From positions 2,234,001 to 2,298,000 of the forward strand of contig NC_041783.1 in NCBI RefSeq assembly GCF_900090045.1: a DNA stretch of 64,000 nucleotides, in the 5' to 3' direction. The notes beneath the pieces were generated by a model. That model did no database searches. It was given only the letters and a program-made list of their open reading frames with translations, and was not told the DNA's origin. The first letter of the stretch is position 1, and each line of letters begins with the position of its first letter. This document shows positions 1-15,500 of this stretch, in pieces. This stretch comes from Plasmodium malariae (Eukaryota; Apicomplexa; Aconoidasida; Haemosporida; Plasmodiidae). The position numbers were made by a program, and so were the translations under genes.

Positions 1-4181
<4,181 letters not shown>

Positions 4182-4394
4182 AAAATATGAAAAAAATGTA
4201 AAAAATATTTTTTTATTTTCACTTCTCAAAAACATTGGTACATGCCTTGGTTTGCCTTTTCTCATTGTTTATTTTTTTAAAACAAAAAAAAAGAAAAGAA
4301 ATGAAAAGAAGTGGAAGATTGAAAAAATAGATCATATACAAATCTACAAATTGGAGAAATATGTATAAGTTAAAATTTATTTGGAAGGGGTGCA

Positions 4395-4402
4395 GCATGC
4401 AT
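4395..4402. promoter_or_regulatory. GCATGCAT, AP2-Sp-type motif upstream of the SLARP-like start
   Basis: The palindromic GCATGC core extended to GCATGCAT lies about 215 bases upstream of the SLARP-like ATG. The ApiAP2 factor AP2-Sp of malaria sporozoites binds a TGCATG-type motif, and SLARP is a sporozoite-stage gene in other species. The site is seen directly; binding is inference. Confidence 0.4.
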
Positions 4403-5834
4403 ATGAATGGGAAAAAGGGTATATGTAATAATATTGATGATTCTGCGTCGTGCGTATAAATACTTCGAAGTATATAGAAGTATTTACCCATACATATACG
4501 TATACATATATATTTGTGTATATATATATATATGTGAATAAATAATGTATTTGCGATGAATGCAAGAAGGGACGTATTGAATCTTCTTTAAATGTGTGAA
4601 TAATTGTTCTTGTTTTGTCGTTTCTCATTCTATTCACTCTAATGTATAATATGGATAAAATGAGATGAATTTTAAACATAAATACACTTTATTTTTATAT
4701 ATTTTTTTTTATTAAGGATATTTTATTTATATGTATATATATATCTATAGACATATATCGTAAACATGTTCATTTTTTTTATGTGTGTTATCCATGAACC
4801 CGTATATATATATTTATCCCTTGTATTTTAAATTATTTTACTTTTTTTTTATCATTTCTTTAGATATGTAAAAAGAATATTTTCATTTTTAATTATGACC
4901 CGACATATAGGAAATTATTTACTGTTATGGATGTGGTATTTTGTTTAATCATCTAATAATTTTCCAGTTTTAACATCAGGTTATGGGCTATGGATATAAT
5001 AATAAAAATATATAGATATAGATATATATATAAATATTAATAATAAATAAGGAAGTTTCGAAAACGATATATTATATAGATTAAAATTATTTTAGATATC
5101 CGCTAGTGTATTTTTGTGAAATGTGCACTGAAGAATAAAGTTGTGCTCTTGGAAGAGGTATCTTAACAACTGTTAATGCTTCTATTAATTTTTAATTAAA
5201 TTAAATTTTATAAATTATTAATCTATATTTAAATAATAATTATTTATATATAGATATAGTGATATTAATAAAAATATGTATAAATTTTTATTTATTATGT
5301 TAATTTAATAGCATAGAATATTATATATGAATAAAAAGGGAAAATATATTATAAAATTACATGGAGAAAAGGAGAGATGAATAAAAATTTACTAAATGAT
5401 AAAAACTTAAAAATTAATAATATCGTAAAAGAGTTAAAAAATAAAAAGAACTAAATAAAATGTTGTATTAATTTTAAAGAATATGCAATAATACTTCTGT
5501 ATGATAAATACATATTTGGAAGATTGTATACACATACTCTTATATACTTATATGGTCATACATACATATTCAAAATATTACTCATATAACTTGTTTTTTA
5601 TAATGAGAAAGAAAAAAAATTATGGATATGTATGAATAAATATATATATATTTTTAATATATTAAAACATATTTTACGTATTTACGTTGTAATTACAATA
5701 TCGTTAATTAATAAGAGGTATAGAATTTATACGTAAATATATATATAAATTTAAAGCATATATTTCTTCTAATAATATATGATATTCTTTTTACACCTTT
5801 GTATTTATCTACAAACTGAACTTATGATTTGCAA

Positions 5835-6253
5835 CATGCAAAAAATATATTTATGAGTGAAAAATTAATCATAAAAAAAAATATATAATATGTTGGTGCA
5901 TTAAGGTTATTAAAAATGTATTTAGGTTTAATCTAGCATGTAGCTATAAAAATATTAAAAAAAATTATTTTATTTATATGCATGTGAAAGTGAGACCACT
6001 TAAATATTTACAATGAAAAATGAAGAAAAATAATTTAATAACATTAGGGAAAAGTTTTAAAAAGATATAAATGTTTGTATTTTACATATTTATTTTTTTA
6101 TTACTACATGTTATGTGTATAATTTTTATTTTTGTTTGTGTGTGTTGTTGCTTTGTGATCATTTTGAAGTCTCTTTTTTCATACAAATTGTTTTTTTTTT
6201 TTTTACATGTTACTGTTAGAGAATAATGTTACATGCAGAAAAATCCACTTATA

Positions 6254-6287
<34 letters not shown>

Positions 6288-6583
6288 TTATCTCATTATT
6301 ACATCTACATGACATTAAAATGTTAACGTCAAAGCTTTAAAATATTTCATTAAAGAGTTCAATTTTTATGTTTATATATAAATTTGTTTCTTTTTGATGC
6401 ATCTATTTGTGTATGAATTTTTATTTATGCATTATCTGCATGTTTAACAATTTCTTTTGTAGACTTCAAATTTAATAAAAAAAAATATGATCATAATTCA
6501 CTACATATATGCTTATAAGCATATTTACATATTTGAACAATTATAAAAATATAATGTATTCATGCACACATGAATAGGCATGC
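5835..6583. promoter_or_regulatory. Cluster of TGCATG/CATGCA/GCATGC motifs
   Basis: Within 750 bases there are CATGCA at 5835, TGCATG at 5979, CATGCA at 6232, TGCATG at 6437, CATGCA at 6561 and GCATGC at 6578. Such G/C-containing hexamers should be rare in DNA this A+T-rich. A role as a distal AP2-Sp-type element for the SLARP-like gene is inferred from motif and context. Confidence 0.35.
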
Positions 6584-7343
6584 GAAAAAGAATTATTTCT
6601 GATTTAACTGATATTTATTAATTTGTATAAAATGGTATATATTTTAAATATATCGAGCTTATAAAATCATAATTTTCAAGTTTTTTTGTTAAACCGCATA
6701 AATTGTGTTATGTTACATTGAGTGATAAAATATAAATGCCCATGAACCATTTGGCAGTGTTATATTAATTAGCCCTGAATAGCAGCAGTATTATTGTGCC
6801 TTTATATCAGTGAAAATTACAATTTTTTTTTTCTTAAACATTCAGTGAAATTTTGCAACATTTTTGTATATTTGTAATGGTTAATTATTTTTTTTTTAAA
6901 GGTAATAAGAAAAGAAGAAAATAATGTTATTTTATTTGTTTTTGTATTTTATAAGTAACGTAGTTCATAAATTTATTTAGCCATTTATGGAGAAAATTTG
7001 AAAAAATCAAATATATGGATTAAAGCATAACTTGTTTTTAATATATTTGATATTAAATGGAGAATTATGGTACAATCGCTCCCTAACTTGGTGTGTGAAT
7101 GATTTAAAAGAAACAGATATAAAAATATGAGTTACAGTTATGTAACTTGATATTTTTTTACATCTTACGAAGAATAGTACCTTTTTATTTTTTATTTCTG
7201 GTATACATTTGGAAATTTTTTAAAAGGTAATAATAACATAAAACATAAATTATTTCATTTTCATACTTTTATATATATATGTATATGTGACATCTATGAA
7301 TAAATTATACTTTTAAATTATTATATAAAAGGGCAAAAGATAA

Positions 7344-7451
7344 ATGATATGGCAGCAAATTAGTGTGCAGTCAGCATTCTTAGAACTGCTCAGAATTAAC
7401 GAATTGCTCTCTATAATTTTATTTCTCTTATATATAATTGAAAAAAAATAA
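7344..7451 (+). other. Short coding-like ORF of 35 codons, unassigned
   Basis: The frame runs from an ATG at 7344 to a TAA at 7449-7451 and reads MIWQQISVQSAFLELLRINE followed by a hydrophobic stretch. It has more varied codons than the surrounding spacer. A second coding-like frame without its own ATG follows a plausible 3' splice site at 7508-7648. I could not link the two with a credible intron and recognise neither product. They may be chance frames, exons of an unrecognised gene, or part of a non-coding transcript. Confidence 0.2.
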
Positions 7452-7950
7452 TTGAACAAAATTTTATTTTTTTATTTTTGGTGTCATACTTTTTTTACTA
7501 TTTACAGTTCTTTTTTTTTATCATTTATGTTGGCTGTCGTTATACATATATTACTTCTTTTTTGAAATTTTATCAAGGAGGATGTTCAGTTTTTATTATT
7601 TATAAAAAAAGTTTATATTTCCACAGAGTTTATATGGACGAAATATAATTTTTTCTTCTTATTTTAATTTAAATATTATAGAGGTATGTAATTCACAAAT
7701 TTAATGATTGTATTTAAGTGAAAAAGAGGGAAATATGAATATGTAAATATACATGTAGGTACACACATTATGAAGGGAAAATACTTTCCATGTCATTCAT
7801 AAAAAAAGCTTATTATGGTTAGTTAAATATAGTAAAAGTAACAAATAAAATATTTAAGTATAAGCATAACAAAATATTTAATTTCTTTTTTCCATTAAGT
7901 TTTATTATTTGTGTTTATTAAGTATATTTAAAATGAAAAAAAGAAAAAAT

Positions 7951-7990
<40 letters not shown>

Positions 7991-8688
7991 AGCTAATGTA
8001 AGTATGTACATAAGAGCGACTTCATGAATACATATAAACTTAAAACATCTTATCTTATTTTACTATTTCCCACTTTATTAAACAAGCATGCTATTTTCTT
8101 GTAAATTTTCAATATCCTTTTTCTTTTTCCTTTAATGGTTACACAAACACAAAACGTAATTTAATTAATTACTATTCAATGCTGCATTATAGTTGAATTA
8201 AATAAACTACTATTAAACAATAATAGGTATCCTATAAAATATTGTAAATAAATTAAATAAAAATGTTTTAGAAGTATATGAATAAAATATTTTTAAAAAG
8301 AAAAATTAATTCATTGTATGCCTCTAAAAATGCCATTACAAGCATTAAGTTTTTGCTCCAAAATTGGTGCACAAATATTTGTATGTATATATTTATATAT
8401 TCATTCATATATTTATATTTGCAATCTTAAGTATACATAGTGCATTGTACATAATATATTTTTTATTTTGTTGTATACATCGACTGAATTTTTTTTAGCT
8501 TGTACATTTGTAATATATTCCTTCTTAATATTAAATAAGTTGTATTTTCATCATATCTTTATATACGCACGTTTATACTATAATATATTTTGTAATATTT
8601 TTCTGGAGTTATCTATAATTTTGTTGCGCAACAATATATATTATTTAATTTAATTAAAGTAACTTTTCACAAATTTTATATTTTTTAT

Positions 8689-9267
8689 TTAAAATTTTTT
8701 TTTTAGAATTATTACAATATCAATAACTTCTTTAAAAAGGAAATCAGATTGCTTGTTGTAAAATAACCTAGTAGAAACGCTGTTACAGGTATACGATGTG
8801 AGAAAAAAAAAACAAATTATTTTATGAATTACTTAACAATAAAATCTTTCAAAAGTTTCATTTACTTTGAATGTTTATATTATTATATCATAATGAAATT
8901 AAAATAGTATTACTATATATGAATAATTAAATAAAAAATGTATTTTATTGTGTATACTTAATTCCTTGTTCTTTGTTTTCATTTAGAAGAATTTCAACAA
9001 TAATTTTATATTTATTTGCAGTTAAACCTGAATTATTAGTAATATAAATTTAGTAAATTATAATTCAAGTATTTTTTAGGATTCATTGATGTAACTACTA
9101 CTTTGTTTTTTATTTTATTATTTTTTTTTTTTTTTACTTTTCAAGTGATTTTTAATAAGATTTGAAATATCATTAGTGATATCCTTCTTATTGTTGTAAT
9201 TACAGAAATTATCTTTTATATCTTTATTAACTAATACCTTTAAGGAATTGATAATTTCCATCTTCAT
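8689..9267 (-). CDS. Dynein light chain, Tctex type (three exons)
   Basis: I assembled this gene from three minus-strand exons: 9267-9138, 9027-8958 and 8779-8689. Both introns have GT...AG ends and join in consistent phase (1, then 2), giving 96 residues. The product begins MKMEIINSLKVLVNKDI. Its centre, NKYKIIVEILLNENKEQGIN, matches the Tctex/DYNLT beta-strand region, where human proteins have FKYIV followed by a short polar turn. It then continues VSTRLFYNKQSDFLFKEVID, where family members have a CFWD-type strand. Length fits the family (about 100-115 residues), with a short N-terminus; an extra 5' exon ending in phase 2 is possible because an AG sits just before the ATG. Tctex light chains bind the dynein intermediate chain and link cargo to cytoplasmic or axonemal dynein. 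The exon model rests on reading only; no transcript evidence is available. Confidence 0.72.
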
Positions 9268-11819
9268 CCTAACGAAATATTATGTATGAATTTTTATATA
9301 CGAAATATGAAATGTAATTATGCCTATTTTCCTTTTTGTCCATGACTTGGTAACCTTTTCCTTACCCATATATACACACTACCAATTCTTGAATAGTTGT
9401 AATACATTACATAGTTCCTTTTTACAAAATGCATAATCTTCCATTTAAAAAACTACTTTATATATAGATACATTCATCTATAAATACGTCCATGTATATA
9501 TATGTATACATTATACATATTACGAAAGTACGTTACTTATTTTTGCGCAGTGCTATTTTTTTTTTTTTTTTTTTTACTTATTTTTATCCATTTTACGAAT
9601 ATATTTAAATGATTTCTTTTTTTCCCAGTACCTTTTCTCTTTTGTAATTCAGTTTAAAATATCATTTGTAAAAGTAAATTACGTATGCTCACATAAATGA
9701 GTATACCAATAGTATGTTGTTTTTATACTTTCTTTTTTTTAATTATTTTGGCTTTTTTTCTTATATAATAAAAGAGTTTACATTAACTAATACGTCTGAA
9801 CATGTACACAAATTATTAAAGTTTTAATTATATACAAAAAAAAAAAAAAAGAAAAACAAAAAAAATATATATATACGTATGTATGGTTTATTTTTGCTTA
9901 AAAGTATGATTATAAACTTTCATAACAGGAGACTGAAGTTCATTTGTCAAATATGAAATTAAGTGAAATAAAGGTAGAATATATTTTTAATGTTTTTCAT
10001 GTGATATAACACATAAAAATAATTAAACTTATATAAAAGGACAATTAATAAATACATATTTTATATGTGCGCTTGAAGATATTTTCTTCCTTTTTTTTTT
10101 TTTATTTATTAGCATAAATTTAATTTAGCTATAAAAAAAGCTTTAATAAATTAAAAAAAATTTAAACATTCTTTAATTGTGCCTATTGTATGTATAAGCG
10201 TATATGTGTATATGAATATACATGTATTTACTCTAGGAGAAATTTTTTAAGCATGAAGTTAAGAAAAAATTCAAAAAAATGTATCACTTAAATTTCAAGA
10301 AAAAAAAACATCCTTTTTATTATTCTCTCATTGTGTATTAAAGATAAACTATAATGTAAAAGGATTGTTAGTGATACCATTTAAGTTGGGAAAAAAAAAA
10401 AAAAGTGTATAACATTTAGATTTCTGAAATTGCTTTACAAACATGATAAATATTTTTAAAGTGTTTTTGAGCGTTAATGTACTTTTACAAAATAAATATT
10501 GTCACAAGTAAGGGCAGAAACGCCTTTAGAAGAAGCGCTTATAACCGTTTACATAAATTATAAGTATACGAAGCTTCAGTATAACGTATAAATATATGCC
10601 AAAAAAGACTATACAGGGCTTTTGACACTAGTTCATATGATAACAGTCATGCAATAAATTAAGATTAAATATTCCTTTATTTTGTGAAAATTATAAATAA
10701 TTTTTTTTTTTTTTTTGCTTTTTATAATAAGGGTAAATATATGTGTTGAAGTATATATATATTTTTATATATTAAGTTATATACATATTGATGCATTGGG
10801 TTTAAATATTTTATAAATTTTATTTTTCCTTTATGTTCCTCTTTTTTTTTTTTTTTTTTGCACTAAAGTGCAGGCATCATTTCTTATCAAATTTTTAATT
10901 AAATAATTTTTATTTTTAAGGTAATATTGCAATAATTATCTTTAATTCTTATGGTGATTTCTATATATATATATTAACAAGATTATATAACTTATTTTTA
11001 TTTTCTTTTTGTTTTGTAAGAATTTAGTGGTCTACTTATATATGCAGGTGTAATATTATTTTATTGAACTTTTTTCTTATAGGCTTTAGACTTCTATTAA
11101 GTTAATGTTGTTCTTCAATTTTTGTGTCTTAAATGTTTAATTTTACATCTAGCATAAAAACATATAGAATATATATTTTTTTACAAAATAAAAAGTTATA
11201 ATCAATTTTTCTTTTTGTTTTTTTTCTCATTTTCATTGAATTAAACAATTACATTATTATATAACAATTACATTATTGTATGTACACGTCTATTTTTCTA
11301 TATCTTATCATTTTTCTTTCCTCTTTTCTTTGAGGATGTACCCAAGGTCCTTATTCTGTATTTGCGCATATTTATAATAATCTTCATCATGAGTATATTA
11401 CATATGTGATAAGAAAGACCCACGAACAATCAATAGGTACAATATTTAAAAATGTAACTTATTTTCTCCTTTTCTCACACATTAAAAATTTTTTCATAAC
11501 ATGTATGTATATGTATATATTTGTAAGTGTGAAATGTTGGAAATTATAAGGCTTCATATATTTTTGTCTTTATTTCAAAAACTATATTTTGAGGACGTAA
11601 AAACATAACTAAGATAAGATTCAATTAAAATTGTTTTAAAATGTAAGTTCATGGAATTCTAAAAAAAAAGGTTTTTTTTTTTTTTTCGTGCATTCCACAA
11701 TTTACATTAATTTGAAGTAGCTAGGCTTAGTTTTATTATATATTCATTTACTATGTTTTGTTTAACTTTGTTATATTTTCTGTGGTTATATTTTTTATTG
11801 TTAAATTTTTTTTTATTTT

Positions 11820-11876
11820 ATGTTTTTGTTTTGTTTTTGTTTTGTTTTTGTTTTGTTTTTGTTTTGTTTTTGTTTT
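11820..11876. repeat. 11-bp GTTTTGTTTTT tandem repeat
   Basis: About five direct copies of a T-rich 11-mer containing two G residues. It is a simple intergenic minisatellite with no visible coding role. Confidence 0.8.
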
Positions 11877-12468
11877 ATTCTCTTACAATTTCAATTGTAT
11901 CGTACCTTTTCATACATTTTTTATATATCATATCTTGTTCTTATCAATTCGGTTTTTATAATAAAACAAACATAAGTATATAATTTTTTGCTACCTTTAA
12001 ATTAAGAAGGCAATTTTTTGCAAATTTAAAAAAATTTATTTTTTTTAAAATTTTGCTTGTTATATATTGTGTTATGTTAAAAACATGATTTTAACTAACT
12101 TTAGTTCCTCCTAAGCAGGAAAATTAGTAACTGTTAAGAATAATGCAATTTTTTTCTTTTTTGCTAGGTTGCCCTTAAGCCTATATATATAACATATATG
12201 CACATACATGTGAATACATATGTATATTGCCGTTTTATAGATAGAACGCAAAATTAAAAAAATAATTAAAAAGATATTAATTTTTTTAATTATAACGTAT
12301 ATGATCATACGTGCATTTAATTTGTTCTTTTAGGAGTGTAATTAAGACACTTAGTTAAACATTAAATACGAGAAGATAAATAAATTGTACATGAGTTCAC
12401 AGGGGAATAAAAAGAGAAATAATATATATATATGTATGTATATATATCTATCCATATCCATATATATA

Positions 12469-12475
12469 TGCATGC
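12469..12475. promoter_or_regulatory. TGCATGC motif 60 bp upstream of the TTLL start
   Basis: A TGCATGC heptamer lies in the immediate 5' leader of the TTLL gene, the position expected for a proximal ApiAP2 site or a transcribed leader element. Functional status is inferred only from motif identity. Confidence 0.25.
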
Positions 12476-12535
12476 TTATATATATAATCTATATTAATAA
12501 ATATAGATAAATGCAAGTTTAATTAGAGCGAAAAT

Positions 12536-15500
12536 ATGAATAATTTTAGTAAACCGTTCAATATTAAACATAAGAATGAAATAAGTGAGTGTAAAAAGGG
12601 AAATATATCAGAAGTTGTTCCTAAATACACATTATTAAATAATGCGTCTAAATTATCAAAGGAATATAGTACTTTAAATATTGTAGCAAATAATAAAATT
12701 GATATAGACGAAATGTCGCTAAGAAAATTCAAAGGAGATGAACATATGCTATTATCAAAGAATGTGAATTACTTAGTTGGTACTACTACTGAATGCGCTT
12801 CGACGATAAATACTCAAAAAACTAATTTGGTTAATGTGTCAGTAAAAAATGATTCCTATAGGAAAAACGTAGGGAACTATAACAATGTGAATTTTTTATA
12901 TAATCCAGGTAATTTGAATAATCAGAAGAGTTTGTACAATCGTCATAATATGCAAAACGTCAACATGAAGCATAACTCTAAGAACTATATATATTCTAGA
13001 GAAAAAGAAAATCCAAATAATTCTTCTGAAAATGAAAAAAGTGACTTCGAGCATAAGTACTTTAATACTTCTATAGATTATTTATCTAAAGTTGATGATA
13101 ATCTAAATAAAAAATTTGAGAAAAAGAAATATTTATATTTTGATAGTAACATTCGAAATCGTGATAAAGTAAATAAATTAACGCTTGAAACACATATTGA
13201 TAATGAGAAAGAATATAATAATATAAAGAAATATGTAGATTACCGTCCCATTTATAAAAGCGCGAAAAATGATAATTTACATAATTACAACTTATTACAA
13301 AAAACGAAAGTTGGAAGATCACTAAGTCACATCAATAATAATAATAATAATAATGAAAGTAAAAAAGAATATTCAGAAATGGAAATGAGTATAAATAAAT
13401 TGATACATAAAGGTGGAATAAATAAAACAGATGGAATTTCATTAGAAGGGCTACAAAAAAGTTATAAAACTATGCAATTTGATGATCATAATGACATTAA
13501 AAATAAAAATACAAATAGAATAAAACAGTGGAATAGTTATGTTCGAAATAATTTAACAGACATGAAACAATGGGACCAGAAATATAATCATTTACCAAAA
13601 AATATGAATAAGACTCCTATTAATGATGATGAAAATATTCTAATTAGAACTATTTCATATAATAACATGAATGATAAAAGTGTAAGCAATTTAAATATGA
13701 TGAAAAATGTATATAGTTCTTCCATTTTTTTTTTTAATGAAAATAATAAGGAAGAAGGGAAAAACATAAAGACAAACTCATCAAAAAATATTGTTGAAGA
13801 ATCACAATTACTTCGAAAAGAAATAAAAAATCACGACATAATGAACAACACAAGCACAAGCAAATACTGCAACATAATATTGAAATCTAATATAAAATCA
13901 AGTGGACTATATGAAAAAAAAGCAATGAATGTTAATAAAAATGAATACCCTAATAATAAATGTGATAACCCATATTTGATAAATAATAGCAAATTTTGTA
14001 TAAATACTGTTGAAAATAATAAGTCAAATAGCGGTTGTACTAGCAACTTATGCATGAATGATAACAGACAAAGATACTTCAGAAATAACTTCAGTGGAAA
14101 TACTAACAAGTGTAATATTAGCTGTAATAATTACAAATTGTTATATAATGAATCAAAAAAAGAAGAAAATTTACTCTGTGATATTTTAAAAAATTCAAAC
14201 GTTAGTGGTCAAAATAGTTTACATGAAACTCTAAATATGGTAGAATTAAGTAGTAATTGTATTAACAACAATACTATAAAAATATTAGATAAAGAAAAAG
14301 CTTCTAATAAAAAAAATAATACGTCTCTTTTTTATGTTCCAAATAAAGGATGTGAAGAAGAACAAAATAGAAAAGGAGAGTGGAAAAAAAGTAAGAAAAA
14401 TTCGAACTGCCTAATTAGAGATATGGAACATAAGTATAATGGAAAAACAAATGTTAATATAGGTCATGACGATTTTTTATTAAATGGGAGATTAAAAAAA
14501 AACAGTAACGTTTTTATAAATCAAAATAGATGTTACCTTAAAAATAAAGGAGATGAAAATTATTACAGCTTAATGAGAAATTACAACGAATATTTTAGAA
14601 AAGATGACTTTAATAGAAATTACATATTAAAAAAACAATGTTCCCAAAATTTACACAAAAGTTGTAATATTACTTCAAACGATACTAACAACGTGAAAAA
14701 TGATAATATTTACAACCATAGCTATAATAATTTTGAATTAATTAAAGATGGATATAGTGTTCGTAGACATAGTAATATAGGTAAAAATAACGAGGTTGTT
14801 ATTTTGAAAAATGCAGAAAACCGGAATAATGATTTCACAGTTAATATGAAGAATGATAACGTTTATTGCACATCGGGTAGTTTAAGCAATAAGAACTATA
14901 AGGAAGGCAATAACTACGTTGAAAAAAGTGAAATAGTGGAAGAGCACAGTAATAATATAGAGAATGGTACTAATAAAAAAATAAATTATTGTGTAGATAA
15001 ATATACAGATATAGGAAATATGGAAAATAGAATAAATAACAGTTATAGTGAACAGAAAAATTATTTAAATATTCACAACTACATAATTAGCAATAATGAA
15101 ATGGATGAAAAAAATGAGAAAAAGTCAACTGCATACTATATGCAAAATTATAAAAATTATACAAAAAATCACAATCGAAATAAGATGCGCAACGTAAGAG
15201 TTCTTACAAACGTCATAAGAGGCGCGGCAAATACTGCTGCTGTAGGTTCTACTTATAATCGAAGTAGTAGTAGTAATCATAATAAAATTGGTTATGAGGG
15301 AGGTACAGTAATACAATTATCCTCTATGAATTCAAATCAAAAACGAAACATAAATCAGTCAGATCATATTAACACTAAAATTATCTTATCTAATCGCAAC
15401 AAAACACAATTTAAAGATCCTTCTGAACATTATTATACAAGAAATTCTAATATATTGAAAACAATAGCGGATGACAGAAGTAACACCCTAGTTTTAGCTA

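Larger units (their letters stand above)
4182..8688. other. 4.5-kb intergenic spacer upstream of the SLARP-like gene
   Basis: Very A+T-rich, with many A/T homopolymers, a (TA)n tract near 7955-7986 and a T-run near 6270. No long coding frame is visible. Small less A+T-rich patches occur near 4864-4947, 5100-5180, 6720-6800 and 7340-7650. Some read briefly like protein on one or both strands, but I could not assemble a gene from them. The spacer probably holds the promoter and 5' leader of the SLARP-like gene. Confidence 0.7.
9268..12535. other. 3.3-kb intergenic spacer between dynein light chain and TTLL genes
   Basis: A+T-rich DNA with long homopolymers. Less A+T-rich islands lie at about 9895-9965, 10495-10660 and 11330-11440. 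Each opens short frames on one or both strands, but none makes a convincing gene, and I see no tRNA or snRNA signature. An 11-bp TTTTG-type repeat lies at about 11820-11875. The last kilobase presumably contains the TTLL promoter. Confidence 0.65.

Noticed and set aside
4219..4679. Minus-strand frames in the 5' leader of the SLARP-like gene
   Set aside because: Mostly Tyr/Ile/Phe-rich noise over TA tracts; at best upstream ORFs of the leader.
4864..4947. Plus-strand exon-like frame after a TTTCTTTAG site (ICKKNIFIFNYDPTYRKLFT...)
   Set aside because: Reads like protein, but no upstream exon with a donor in phase could be found before the divergent SLARP-like start.
6715..6800. Possible C/D-box snoRNA (GTGATAA ... 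CCTGAAT)
   Set aside because: The C-box deviates from RTGATGA and there is no clear terminal stem or C'/D' pair.
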